A stretch of DNA of 64,000 nucleotides from assembly GCF_042651965.1 (NCBI RefSeq), contig NZ_JBHSDY010000002.1:1-64000 (forward strand), given 5' to 3'. The DNA comes from Castellaniella hirudinis (GTDB taxonomy: Bacteria > Pseudomonadota > Gammaproteobacteria > Burkholderiales > Burkholderiaceae_B). Both the position numbers and the translations under genes were made by a program. The notes beneath the pieces are model-generated. The model saw only the letters and a list, made by a program, of their open reading frames with translations, had not been told where the DNA came from and made no database searches. Positions within the stretch are counted from its first letter, which is position 1. Every line of letters begins with the position of its first letter. This document shows positions 49,687 to 58,209 of this stretch, piece after piece.

Positions 49687-50232
49687 ATGCCGGCTCACAC
49701 CACCACCTGGAGTCCGTCGCTCAAATTCCTGCACTGGGCCCTGTTCATCGTCATCGCCGCAGCGGTGACCTGTGTGCTCATTGCCGGCGGCTACGAGCGC
49801 GGCGATCCCGCCAAGGGCCAATTCATGTTCTTTCACAAGAGCTTCGGGGTGACGGCCCTGGCCTTGATGATCGTCTGGGTGATCACGCGGCTGAACACCG
49901 GCCGGCCGCCGCCCATCGGGCAGGCCTGGCAATCGCGCCTGGCGGCCACAGTCCACTGGGCCATGGTCGTCCTGGTGCTCGCCCTGCCGATCGCCGGCCT
50001 GCTGATGTCGCAATTCGCGCAGCAGTCGGTCAGCGTCTTCGGCCTGTTTTCCGTCCCGGTCTGGCTGGCCGAGGACAAGGCGGCGGCCAAGGCCATCCAC
50101 ACGATACACGCGGGTTATGCCGGGCCGATCCTGATCGCCCTGGTCACGCTGCACATCATCGGCGCCCTCTGGCACCACTTCATCGATCGGGACGAGACCT
50201 TAGCCCGAATGCGCCCGGGAAAGGGCCGCTGA
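49687..50232 (+). CDS. Cytochrome b561 (CybB-like) di-heme membrane protein
   Basis: 181 aa with four membrane segments. Heme-ligand histidines are where expected: LKFLHWALF (near residue 16), MFFHKSFGV (near 50), ATVHWAMVV (near 99) and TLHIIGALWHHF (near 155-162). It moves electrons in the inner membrane, probably from quinol. The AGGAGG site is six bases before the ATG. In front of it is a small stem CACCCC-AAA-GGGGTG (49649-49663) of unknown meaning. Its last 33 bases overlap the end of the chemoreceptor gene on the other strand. Confidence 0.88.
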   Translation: MPAHTTTWSPSLKFLHWALFIVIAAAVTCVLIAGGYERGDPAKGQFMFFHKSFGVTALALMIVWVITRLNTGRPPPIGQAWQSRLAATVHWAMVVLVLALPIAGLLMSQFAQQSVSVFGLFSVPVWLAEDKAAAKAIHTIHAGYAGPILIALVTLHIIGALWHHFIDRDETLARMRPGKGR

Positions 50233-51852
50233 CGCCGTCAGGCGCAAGGGCGGCTGCAAAACCGCCGCTGCTGTTTCAACAGCCCCGATCCGGGGCTGAG
50301 TCTGGTCCTGGTCCTGATCCTGGTCCAGCATGAAGGTCGCGACCAGTTGAGCCAGGGTGTCGGCCTGTTCCTGCAGGCTGCTGGCTGCGGCCGCCGATTC
50401 TTCGACCAGGCTGGCGTTCTGGCGGGTGACGTCGTCCATCTGGGTGACGGCGGAGTTGATTTCCTCGATCCCCGTGGTCTGTTCGCGGCTGGCCGCGCTG
50501 ATTTCGCCCATGATGTCGGTGACGCGGTGGATGCCGTCCACGATGTCCTGCATCGTGGCGCCTGCGCGCGAGGCCTGCTCGTTGCCCTTGGCGGCGGATG
50601 CCACCGAGGTGTCGATCAGGCCCTTGATTTCCTTGGCGGCGCCGGCCGACCGCTGCGCCAGCGCGCGAACTTCAGAGGCGACCACGGCGAAGCCGCGGCC
50701 CTGCTCGCCGGCGCGGGCGGCTTCGACCGCCGCGTTCAGGGCCAGGATGTTGGTCTGGAAGGCGATGGAATCGATCACCCCGATGATGTCGGCGACCTGC
50801 TGGGACTTGGTGTTGATCTCGCTCATGGTGGAGACCAGCTCGGCGACGATGGCGCCGCCGTCCGTGGCGGTCTTGGCGGCGGAGGCTGCCAGGGTGTTGG
50901 CCTGCTGGGCGTTGTCGGCGTTCTGGCGTACGGTGGCGGTGATCTGCTCCATCGTGGCGGCGGTCTCGGCCAGGGAACTGGCCTGTTGTTCCGTGCGCGA
51001 GGACAGGTCCAGGTTGCCGGCGCTGATCTCGGCCGAGGCCGAGGCGATCGCGTCCGAACCGCCACGCACTTCGCTCAGGGCGCCACGCAGGTTGCGGGTC
51101 ATGGTGGCCAGGGCGTTCAACAACTGGCCGATTTCATCCCGGCCGCGGGCGACGATGTCGGTGCTCAGGTCGCGCCGGGCGACGGCCTCGGCCAGATGCA
51201 CGGCGCGCCGCAGCGGATGGGTGATGGAGCGCGTCACGCGCCAGGCGAACAGCGGCCCCAGGATCAGGGCCAGCAGGGTGGCCACTGCCAGGATGCTCAG
51301 GCCCAGCCGGCTCGTCCGCTCGCTTTCATCGAACAGGCGCTGCACGGAATCGGCCTGCTGTTGCGACAACTGGTCGATCCGGTCCATCAGTCCGGCCGTC
51401 TGCCTGGGCATTTCCTGATTGAAGAAGGCCTCGGCCTCACTGTAATTGCCGCTGTCGAGATCCTTGAACGCCTGGCCCCGTCGCTGGATGAAGGCGTCAT
51501 GGGCCTGACTGATGCCCTGCAGCAGCTCGGCCGCCTGGGACCGGGCCAGCGATTCCGCCAACCGACCGGCCACCTCGCCCGCCTGCTGGTCGACGACTTC
51601 GATCTCCTGCTTCAGGCGCCGGAGTGTGTCGGGATCGGCCGCCAGCGTCGCCTGGGTCAGATTGGCGCCCTTGTTGATCTGACGCGCCATCTGCTGGACG
51701 AGCGCGGTGATCCTCAGCCGCTGATCCAGCGCCTGATTGTCCTGCTGCGTGTCCAGCATGCGCCAGGCGCCGATGCCCGACATCACCAGCAGCAGGATGA
51801 TCACGAAGCCAAAGCCCAGGGTCAGCCGGGTGCCGATTTTCAGATTGCGCAT
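50200..51852 (-). CDS. Methyl-accepting chemotaxis protein
   Basis: 550 aa from the ATG at 51852 (MRNLKIGTRL). A first membrane segment (about 11-33), a periplasmic four-helix-bundle ligand domain (about 34-190), a second segment (about 192-212), HAMP (about 213-265) and a long signalling coiled coil follow. The tip is intact: the FQTNILALNAAVEAARAGEQ stretch and the next GRGFAVVASEVRALAQRS. The C-terminus ends in a Pro/Ala-rich part preceded by DQDQDQDQ, encoded by tandem 6-bp units near 50297-50330. It has no NWETF-type tether. No chemotaxis genes are adjacent, so it is an orphan receptor. Confidence 0.92.
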   Translation of the reverse strand: MRNLKIGTRLTLGFGFVIILLLVMSGIGAWRMLDTQQDNQALDQRLRITALVQQMARQINKGANLTQATLAADPDTLRRLKQEIEVVDQQAGEVAGRLAESLARSQAAELLQGISQAHDAFIQRRGQAFKDLDSGNYSEAEAFFNQEMPRQTAGLMDRIDQLSQQQADSVQRLFDESERTSRLGLSILAVATLLALILGPLFAWRVTRSITHPLRRAVHLAEAVARRDLSTDIVARGRDEIGQLLNALATMTRNLRGALSEVRGGSDAIASASAEISAGNLDLSSRTEQQASSLAETAATMEQITATVRQNADNAQQANTLAASAAKTATDGGAIVAELVSTMSEINTKSQQVADIIGVIDSIAFQTNILALNAAVEAARAGEQGRGFAVVASEVRALAQRSAGAAKEIKGLIDTSVASAAKGNEQASRAGATMQDIVDGIHRVTDIMGEISAASREQTTGIEEINSAVTQMDDVTRQNASLVEESAAAASSLQEQADTLAQLVATFMLDQDQDQDQTQPRIGAVETAAAVLQPPLRLTASAALSRAHSG

Positions 51853-52016
51853 GGTGGGGTCTCGTTCTGGATGGGGATGCCCCACGCCTGATCAGAAACC
51901 CTCCGGCTGACCCGACTTGAAGCCCAGCCCCATCTTAATCAGAACATCCACGCGCACCATCCCGTATCTGATTCTTTCTGTTATGCCCAATTGTTATAGG
52001 TATCAACGAGTTCGGA

Positions 52017-53432
52017 TCACTTCGCGGCAGCGACCAGCGTCCCCAGCGTCTTGATGGCCGCCTCGGTGCGCTCGTCCCAGGCATGGCCGTAATTCAAGCG
52101 CAGACAATTCGTGAACTCCCGTTTGGCCGAGAAGATCGGCCCCGGCGCCACGCTGATGCCGCATGACAGCGCCTGCCGATGAATTTCCAGGGCATCGACG
52201 CCCTCCGGCATTTCCACCCAGAGGAAATAGCCGCCGACAGGCCTGGTGGCCCGTGTGCCGGAGGGAAAGTAATGGCCGACCGCCTGCGCAAAAGCCGTCT
52301 GACGCATCTGCAGGATCTTCCTCAACCGCCTCAGGTGCCGGTCATAGCCGCCCTTTTCCAGATACCGGGCGACCGCCATCTGCGGGAGGATCGGACAGGC
52401 CAGGGAAGTCGTCAGCTTGCGCCGCGCAACAGCCCGGACATAACGCCCCGGCAGCGCCCAGCCGACGCGATAACCCGGCGCCAGGCTCTTGGAAAACGAC
52501 GAACAATGCATCACGAGCCCGGCCGTGTCGAAGCTTTTGGCAAGCGCCGGGCGCCGCGTGCCGAAATACAGTTCACCGTATACATCGTCCTCGATGAGCG
52601 GGACCTCGTGACGCGCCAGCAGTTCCACCAGCGCCCGCTTCTTCGCATCCGGCATCAGGCCGCCCAAAGGATTCTGGAATGTCGTCATCAGCCAGCACGC
52701 CTTGGGCCGATGCCGCAAGATGGCGCGCTCCAGCGCGTCCAACTGGATGCCTTCCCGGGGATGGGTGGGGACCTCGACCGCTTCCAGCCGGCGATCCTCG
52801 AGCGATTGCAAGGCGGCATAAAAGGTCGGCGCTTCGATGAGGACGGTATCGCCGGGCTGCGTGACCGCGGCCAGGCACAGATTCAAGGCCTCGAGCGCCC
52901 CGTTCGTCACCACGATCTCGTCTGGATGGACCTGCAGGCCGGCGGCCAGGTAGCGCAAGGCAATCTGGCGGCGCAGATCGGCGTGGCCGGGCGTCAGGTC
53001 GTCGACCGTGCTCCAGGGATCCAGCCGCCTGGCCGCAGCACCCGAGTCCCGTCCCAGGCGATCCAGCGGAAACAGCAGCGGGCCCGGGAATGCCGAACCG
53101 AGCGGCACGATCTCGCGCGTCATGGCGGATTCGAGCACCTCGAAGACCGTGTTGCTGATATCGACGACCGCCGCTTCGTCGACGGGATGGGACGGCGTAT
53201 CGGCCTCCGGCGGCAGGAGCCTGGCGCCGTGGGACACGTAGTAGCCCGAGCGATCCCGCGCCCGGATCAGGCCCTGTCCCTCGAGCAGGTAGTACGCCTG
53301 GAAAACCGTCGAGGCGCTGACGCCGCGATTGGCCGTGGCCTGCCGCACGGAAGGCAGCCTGTCCCCCGCCCTCAGCTCCCCTGCATGAATGGCGGCCGCC
53401 AATTCGGCCGCCAGCGCTTCATAAAGTTTCAC
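52017..53432 (-). CDS. MocR/PdxR-type GntR regulator with aminotransferase domain
   Basis: 471 aa from the GTG at 53432, which follows AGGAGG by four to five bases; no ATG is as well placed. A GntR winged HTH is at residues about 1-68 (LPSVRQATANRGVSASTVFQAYYLLEGQGLI). A fold-type I aminotransferase domain follows, with Asp in EDDVYGELYFG and the PLP-binding Lys in SSFSKSLAPGYRVGW (near 313). Such proteins sense PLP with an amino-acid ligand and regulate a neighbouring gene. It is divergent from the cbb3-like oxidase genes; whether it controls them is unknown. The 180-bp gap is AT-rich, with TTGATACGGTA and similar elements but no clear operator. Confidence 0.88.
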   Translation of the reverse strand: MKLYEALAAELAAAIHAGELRAGDRLPSVRQATANRGVSASTVFQAYYLLEGQGLIRARDRSGYYVSHGARLLPPEADTPSHPVDEAAVVDISNTVFEVLESAMTREIVPLGSAFPGPLLFPLDRLGRDSGAAARRLDPWSTVDDLTPGHADLRRQIALRYLAAGLQVHPDEIVVTNGALEALNLCLAAVTQPGDTVLIEAPTFYAALQSLEDRRLEAVEVPTHPREGIQLDALERAILRHRPKACWLMTTFQNPLGGLMPDAKKRALVELLARHEVPLIEDDVYGELYFGTRRPALAKSFDTAGLVMHCSSFSKSLAPGYRVGWALPGRYVRAVARRKLTTSLACPILPQMAVARYLEKGGYDRHLRRLRKILQMRQTAFAQAVGHYFPSGTRATRPVGGYFLWVEMPEGVDALEIHRQALSCGISVAPGPIFSAKREFTNCLRLNYGHAWDERTEAAIKTLGTLVAAAK

Positions 53433-53612
53433 GATGCCTCCTGCCGACGGGGTTCCAAACGGCGCGCGGATGATACCCGTCCCCATGAATTGATACGGTA
53501 TTTTTTCATAAAACTGATTATTCAATATTTGAGCACTAAAAGATAAGCTGCCTGCATTCATCGCTGGTTCCTGTTCCCAGCGGGATTCCCCACCGATCCA
53601 AGGACCGCCTCC

Positions 53613-55268
53613 ATGAATCCGACCGCTGTGCTGCTGGCCACCTTCATCCTGTCCATCGCCGGACTTTTCGCCTTCATCTGGTCGTTGCGCAAGGGCTTGT
53701 TCGAGACCGAGTCCAGCGGCGCCCGCACCATCTTCTCCAGCGGCGAGATCGGCCGGCCCGAAGATCCATCGGCAGGCCCCACGCAGCACCGCTCCCTGGC
53801 GGCGATCTCCGGCGCACACCTCGTCCCCGGCCACGACACCAGGACTTCTCCGAAGGAAATGGCGGCGCGGGAAGCGGCGGACCGTTCCAGCGCCCTGCCC
53901 GCATTCGTCCTGATCGGGTGCGCCGTGGCCTGGCTGATCGCGGCTTCATTTGCCGGACTGATGAGCTCACTCAAGCTGCACTGGCCCGACTTGCTGACCG
54001 ACACGGCCTGGCTCAGTTTCGGCAGGCTGCGCACGCTGCACCTGAACGGCGTCGCCTACGGATGGGCGCCCATGGGGCTGCTCGGTCTTGCCATCTGGCT
54101 TCTGCCCCGCCTGCTGCAGACCCCGCTTCTGGGCGGCCGGCTGGTGATCTTCGGCGCAATGCTCTGGAATGCAGCACTGATCGCAGGCCTGGGCGGGCTG
54201 GCCGTCGGCCTGAATGCCGGTCTGGAATGGCTGGAGATCCCCTGGCAGATCGGCGTCCTGTTCGCCATAGGCGGCATGCTGATTGGATTGCCCATGGCCC
54301 TGATGCTGACCCGCCGCACCGTCAAGCACCTGTATGTCTCCGTCTGGTACATGGGCGCCGCCCTGTTCTGGTTCCCGGCGCTCTACATCGTGGCCAAGGC
54401 GCCGGGCGTGCACTTCGGCGTCGAACAGGCCACCATGAACTGGTGGTTCGGCCACAACGTGCTCGGCCTGTTCTACACGCCGCTGTCGCTCGCCGCCATC
54501 TACTATTTCCTGCCCAAGGTCATCGGGCGGCCTGTGCAGTCCTACAACCTGTCCCTGCTGGGCTTCTGGACGCTCGCATTCTTCTACGGCCAGGTCGGCG
54601 CGCACCATCTGATCGGCGGTCCGATCCCCGAGTGGCTGATCACGCTGTCCATCGTCCAGAGCGTGATGATGGTCATCCCCGTCCTGGCGTTCTCGGTGAA
54701 TCAGCACCTGACGCTCCGGGGGCACTTCAGCGCACTGCGCCATTCTCCCGTGCTGCGCTTCATCGTGTTCGGCGCCATGATGTATACGCTGGCGTCGATC
54801 CAGGGCTCGTTCGAAGCCCTGCGCTCACTGAACGCCATCACGCACTTCACGCATTTCACGGTGGCGCACGCCCACCTGGGCATGTACGGCTTCGTGTCCA
54901 TGGTCATCTTCGGCGGCCTCTATTTCGTGTTGCCGCGCATCCTGAACACGGCCTGGCCCAGGCCCGGCCTGATCGCCTGCCACTTCTGGCTCGTGGTGGC
55001 CGGCTATGGCGTCTACATGACGACGCTCAGCATCGGCGGCGTGCTGCAAGGCCTGACGCTGCTGGACCCCACCCGCACCTTCATGGACTCGGTGGCCGTC
55101 ACGATGCCCTGGCTGCAAGGGCGATCAGTGGGCGGCGCCCTGATGACGCTCGGCCATCTGGTCTTCGCCCTGCACGTGGTCCTGATCACGCTGCGATCCG
55201 GCATTTTCTCAACCGCCGATCGCCAGGACATCACGCCCCTGCCCCCATCCCCTTCCTTCACCGGATAA
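53613..55268 (+). CDS. ccoN: cbb3-like heme-copper oxidase subunit I with CcoS-like N-terminus
   Basis: 551 aa. Residues 1-50 form one membrane segment followed by WSLRKGLFETESSGARTIF, closely like the oxidase assembly protein CcoS. After a polar linker (about 50-95) a twelve-segment CcoN-like domain follows with its metal ligands: His in RTLHLNGVAYGW (near 147), NWWFGHNVLG (near 282), the pair in VGAHHLIGG (near 331) and FTHFTVAHAHLGMYGF (near 408-414). It forms the oxygen (or NO) reducing centre. First gene of a three-gene oxidase operon with two mono-heme cytochromes. Fusion of CcoS and CcoN is not the usual arrangement. Confidence 0.85.
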   Translation: MNPTAVLLATFILSIAGLFAFIWSLRKGLFETESSGARTIFSSGEIGRPEDPSAGPTQHRSLAAISGAHLVPGHDTRTSPKEMAAREAADRSSALPAFVLIGCAVAWLIAASFAGLMSSLKLHWPDLLTDTAWLSFGRLRTLHLNGVAYGWAPMGLLGLAIWLLPRLLQTPLLGGRLVIFGAMLWNAALIAGLGGLAVGLNAGLEWLEIPWQIGVLFAIGGMLIGLPMALMLTRRTVKHLYVSVWYMGAALFWFPALYIVAKAPGVHFGVEQATMNWWFGHNVLGLFYTPLSLAAIYYFLPKVIGRPVQSYNLSLLGFWTLAFFYGQVGAHHLIGGPIPEWLITLSIVQSVMMVIPVLAFSVNQHLTLRGHFSALRHSPVLRFIVFGAMMYTLASIQGSFEALRSLNAITHFTHFTVAHAHLGMYGFVSMVIFGGLYFVLPRILNTAWPRPGLIACHFWLVVAGYGVYMTTLSIGGVLQGLTLLDPTRTFMDSVAVTMPWLQGRSVGGALMTLGHLVFALHVVLITLRSGIFSTADRQDITPLPPSPSFTG

Positions 55269-55277
55269 AGACACGCC

Positions 55278-55922
55278 ATGGAAAACGAACTCAAGCTCGT
55301 CCTCGGCTCGATGGTGACCTTGTCTCTCGCCACCTCGGCCATGATCGTCGTGCCCTTCCTGCAACTGCGGCACGAGCCTGCTCCTGCCGAGCTCAAACCC
55401 TATACCAGCCAGGAACTCCGCGGCCGGCAGGCGTACCAGGCACATGCCTGTATCGCCTGTCACAGCCAGCAGCCCAGCACCACGGGCGCAGGCGTGCTCG
55501 ATGCCAGCCGAGGCTGGGGACGGGCCTCCGTTGCCGGGGACTACTTCTACGACGATCCCCCTTTGCTGGGCAGCATGCGCACAGGTCCCGACCTGTTCAA
55601 TATCGGCGCCCGCCAGCCCAGCCAGGACTGGCATCTCGGCCATCTGTTCCAGCCGCGCGCCTATACGCCCGGCAGCAACATGCCGGCGTATCGCTTCCTG
55701 TTCGAAATCAAGACGGCGGACCAGGTCACCGAAGGCGACAAAGTGGTCCATCTGCCGCCCGGCACGGTCGGCGAGGCGCAGGCGGTCGTCGCCAGACAGG
55801 AGGCGCTGGACCTGGTCGCCTATCTGCTCAGCCTGAACCGGACGTATCCCGTGTCCTCTGCGGGACTGCCCGCGGCACCGGCCCCATCCGGATCCGACGC
55901 CCGGCAAAAGGAGCCGTCATGA
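55278..55922 (+). CDS. CcoO-like membrane-anchored mono-heme cytochrome c
   Basis: 214 aa. An N-terminal membrane anchor (about 7-28) precedes a cytochrome c domain with one heme motif, ACIACHSQQ (CxxCH near residue 58-62), and an axial Met region TPGSNMPAYRF near 134-144, as in CcoO, where SNMPxY is typical. It passes electrons to subunit I. It starts nine bases after the subunit I gene and overlaps the next cytochrome gene by four bases. The C-terminal tail is Pro/Ala-rich and polar. Confidence 0.85.
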   Translation: MENELKLVLGSMVTLSLATSAMIVVPFLQLRHEPAPAELKPYTSQELRGRQAYQAHACIACHSQQPSTTGAGVLDASRGWGRASVAGDYFYDDPPLLGSMRTGPDLFNIGARQPSQDWHLGHLFQPRAYTPGSNMPAYRFLFEIKTADQVTEGDKVVHLPPGTVGEAQAVVARQEALDLVAYLLSLNRTYPVSSAGLPAAPAPSGSDARQKEPS

Positions 55923-56509
55923 GCCCCCGCAAGCAATCCCGCGCGACCGAGCACGCAGACCCGCACGAGCTGAACAATCCGGTGCCGCGCTTACTCCTGG
56001 GCCTGATCGCCGCCTTGTTCGCCTGGGGCATCTATTACATCGTGGCATCGGCCCCCGACAGCCCCGCCGCGCTGGGCGACCACCGCGACCCGGGCCTGCT
56101 GGCCGGCACAGCCGTCCCACAGGACCAGACCATCGACGGCCGACGGATCTTCACGACGGCCTGCCAGGCCTGCCATCAGGCCGAAGGCCAGGGCCTGCCA
56201 GGCGTCTTCCCGCCTCTGGCAGGCTCAGAATGGGTCCAGGGCGCGCCCGAAGTCCTGACCCGCATCGTCCTGCATGGCGTGACGGGGGCCCTGACGGTAT
56301 CCGGCACCCTGTACCATGGCGAAATGCCGGCGTTCGGCCATCAGTTCAATGATGCCGAACTGGCGGCACTGCTTTCCTACATCCGCAGCGCATGGGGCAA
56401 CGACCAGCCGGCCATCGAAGTCCCGCTGGTCGCCGCCGTCCGCAAAGCCACGGCCTCCCGGAATCATCCCTGGGCCGGAGAAAATGAACTCCGGCACGAA
56501 CCACCCTAG
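55919..56509 (+). CDS. CcoP-like cytochrome c with one heme
   Basis: 196 aa from the ATG overlapping the previous stop (ATGA); the frame upstream is a shadow. The start HADPHELNNPVPRLLLGLIAALFAWGIYYI (read in two parts, about 11-41) resembles the CcoP membrane anchor with its N-N-P-x-P motif. One CxxCH is found (CQACHQ, near residue 81), with the distal Met in GEMPAFGHQFND. Standard CcoP has two hemes, so this is a reduced version. Third gene of the oxidase operon, followed 15 bp later by the CidA-like gene. Confidence 0.85.
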   Translation: MSPRKQSRATEHADPHELNNPVPRLLLGLIAALFAWGIYYIVASAPDSPAALGDHRDPGLLAGTAVPQDQTIDGRRIFTTACQACHQAEGQGLPGVFPPLAGSEWVQGAPEVLTRIVLHGVTGALTVSGTLYHGEMPAFGHQFNDAELAALLSYIRSAWGNDQPAIEVPLVAAVRKATASRNHPWAGENELRHEPP

Positions 56510-56524
56510 CCTCTTCATCACATC

Positions 56525-56860
56525 ATGACCAGCTTCATCACACTGCTGCTGTTCCAGGTTCTGGGCGAGGCGGCGGCCTTCGCGCTTTCCGTCCCCATCC
56601 CCGGGCCCGTGATCGGCATGATCCTGCTGCTTCTGTGGCTCATCGCGCGGCAGCAGCAGGACAGCGAGCTGATCCGGTTTTCCTCGCGCTTCCTGCGCCA
56701 CCTGGCCTTGCTGTTCATCCCGGCGGCCGTCGGCATCATGACGCAATTCGAACGCCTGGCGAACGAATGGCCCGCCATCCTGGCGGCCGTGTTCGGCAGC
56801 ACCCTGGCGTCCATCGTCGTCACGGCGTATCTGGTGCGCGGCCTGGACGGCGAGGACTGA
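56525..56860 (+). CDS. CidA/LrgA-family small membrane protein
   Basis: 111 aa with three to four membrane segments and the family motif PIPGPVIGMILLLLWL at about 24-39. CidA/LrgA proteins resemble holins and, with CidB/LrgB, act in murein hydrolase export, programmed lysis or small-acid (pyruvate/glycolate) transport. It lies 15 bp after the oxidase cytochrome and one base before the LrgB-like gene, so all five genes could be one transcript. The link to the oxidase is unexplained. Confidence 0.85.
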   Translation: MTSFITLLLFQVLGEAAAFALSVPIPGPVIGMILLLLWLIARQQQDSELIRFSSRFLRHLALLFIPAAVGIMTQFERLANEWPAILAAVFGSTLASIVVTAYLVRGLDGED

Positions 56861-56861
56861 C

Positions 56862-57572
56862 ATGCACGCCACCTTCGAGCACGTCATCCGCCTGCCGATC
56901 ACCTGGCTGCTGGCGACCCTGGCCGTCTACCGCCTGGCCCTGACGATCCAGCGCCGGGCGAACTTCTCGCCGCTGCTGCATCCCGTCGCCGTCTCGACGG
57001 CGCTTCTGGTCACGGTCCTGATCCTGGCCGAGGTCGATTACGACACGTATTTCAGCGGCGCCCGCATGATCCATCTCTTGCTGGGACCGGCCACCGTGGC
57101 GCTGGCCATTCCGCTGTTTCACCAGATGAAGATCATCCGGCGCCATTGGTTCAGATTCTGCCGGGGCGCGCTGCTGGGTTCGGGCATCTCCATCGCACTT
57201 GCCATGGGATTGGCCGCCCTGTTCGGCGCGTCCAGGACCACGGTGCTGTCGATCTCGGCAAAATCCGTGACCATGCCCATCGCGCTGGAGTTGTCGGAGA
57301 AACTCGGCGGGCTGGCCTCGCTGACCTCCGCGCTGGTCATGTTGACCGGCGTGGCGGGCGCCCTGATGACGCAGGCCGTGCTGGCCCGGCTACGGCTCTC
57401 GGATCCCTGCACGCACGGTTTCACCCTGGGCGTGGTCGCCCACGGCATCGGCACCGCCCGAGCCATGCAGGTCAGCCCGCGCGACGGGGCCTTCGCGGGG
57501 CTGGGCATGGGGCTGGCCGGTTTGCTGACCGCCGTGTTCCTGCCCCTGGCCTTCCGCCTCGCGGGCTATTGA
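56862..57572 (+). CDS. CidB/LrgB-family membrane protein
   Basis: 236 aa with about seven hydrophobic segments and the LrgB motif KSVTMPIALELSEKLGG at about 128-144, plus ATVALAIPLFHQM near 75-87. It works with the CidA-like protein encoded just before. Known members affect cell lysis or export of small acids and are often controlled by metabolite-sensing regulators. It is last in the oxidase-cid row and converges with the GlcG/HbpS-like gene. Confidence 0.88.
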   Translation: MHATFEHVIRLPITWLLATLAVYRLALTIQRRANFSPLLHPVAVSTALLVTVLILAEVDYDTYFSGARMIHLLLGPATVALAIPLFHQMKIIRRHWFRFCRGALLGSGISIALAMGLAALFGASRTTVLSISAKSVTMPIALELSEKLGGLASLTSALVMLTGVAGALMTQAVLARLRLSDPCTHGFTLGVVAHGIGTARAMQVSPRDGAFAGLGMGLAGLLTAVFLPLAFRLAGY

Positions 57573-57616
57573 ATACGGGCCCGCCGAGGCGGGCACCGGG
57601 TCTCAGGCGGAAAAAC

Positions 57617-58102
57617 TTATTCCGCGCCGATCACCTTCAGGCCTGCGGCCGCGCAGCCGGCGTCGATGTCGCCCGAGGGCGCACCGCCGACGCCGATACC
57701 GGCCACCAGCGCCTTGCCGAACTTGACCGGCAGACCGCCGGCCTGGATGACCATGCGGGAATCCATGTCGCGCAGACCGTCATTGGCGGGCTTGGAGGCG
57801 ATGAACTCGGCCAGGCCGGCGGTGTCGCGGCCCATGCCGGCGGACGTGAAGGCCTTGCCGATGGCGCTGCTGGCGGTGTGAGGACCGGCGTTGTCGCCCT
57901 TCAGCAGGACCTTGGTGCTGCCGTCACGCGCCACGATGGCGACGCTGACGTTGTGGCCTTGGGCAACGCACGCCTTCAGGGCGGCGTCGGCGGCCTTGGT
58001 CGCCAGTTCCAGCGGCAGGTACGGCGCGGTGGGCAATTGGGTCGCGGCGGAGGCCAGGATCGGCGAGCACAGGAGAGCGGCGAGGGAGAGTTTGCGGATC
58101 AT
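57617..58102 (-). CDS. GlcG/HbpS-family (DUF336) secreted heme-binding-like protein
   Basis: 161 aa from the ATG at 58102, seven bases after AAGGA. A signal peptide ends near residue 20 (ILASAA). The mature domain has the GlcG/HbpS fold pattern: a helix with AADAALKACVAQGHNVSVAIVARDG, TASSAIGKAFTSAG near 80, and GGLPVKFGKALVAGIGVGGAPSGDID near the end (in parts about 120-150). Some relatives bind heme or aquo-cobalamin, others have no known ligand. It stands alone between the cid genes and the two-component pair. Confidence 0.82.
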   Translation of the reverse strand: MIRKLSLAALLCSPILASAATQLPTAPYLPLELATKAADAALKACVAQGHNVSVAIVARDGSTKVLLKGDNAGPHTASSAIGKAFTSAGMGRDTAGLAEFIASKPANDGLRDMDSRMVIQAGGLPVKFGKALVAGIGVGGAPSGDIDAGCAAAGLKVIGAE

Positions 58103-58209
58103 GTCGGTTCCTTTCAAGGGTGTTCGGGGTTGAATGAGTGAACACGTGAAAGGTTACCGGCCGCCCGGCCGCGCGGATATTCGTGGGGTTCGCGCGCAGG
58201 TCCGTAGTT

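Noticed and set aside
53433..53612. FNR/ANR box in front of the oxidase operon
   Set aside because: TTGAT and CAATA half-sites are present but the spacing and second arm do not fit TTGAT-N4-ATCAA.
53918..55918. Long frame that would fuse about 670 residues to the CcoP-like cytochrome
   Set aside because: It is an Arg/His/Pro-rich shadow of the two preceding oxidase genes. The coupled ATG at 55919 gives a normal membrane anchor.
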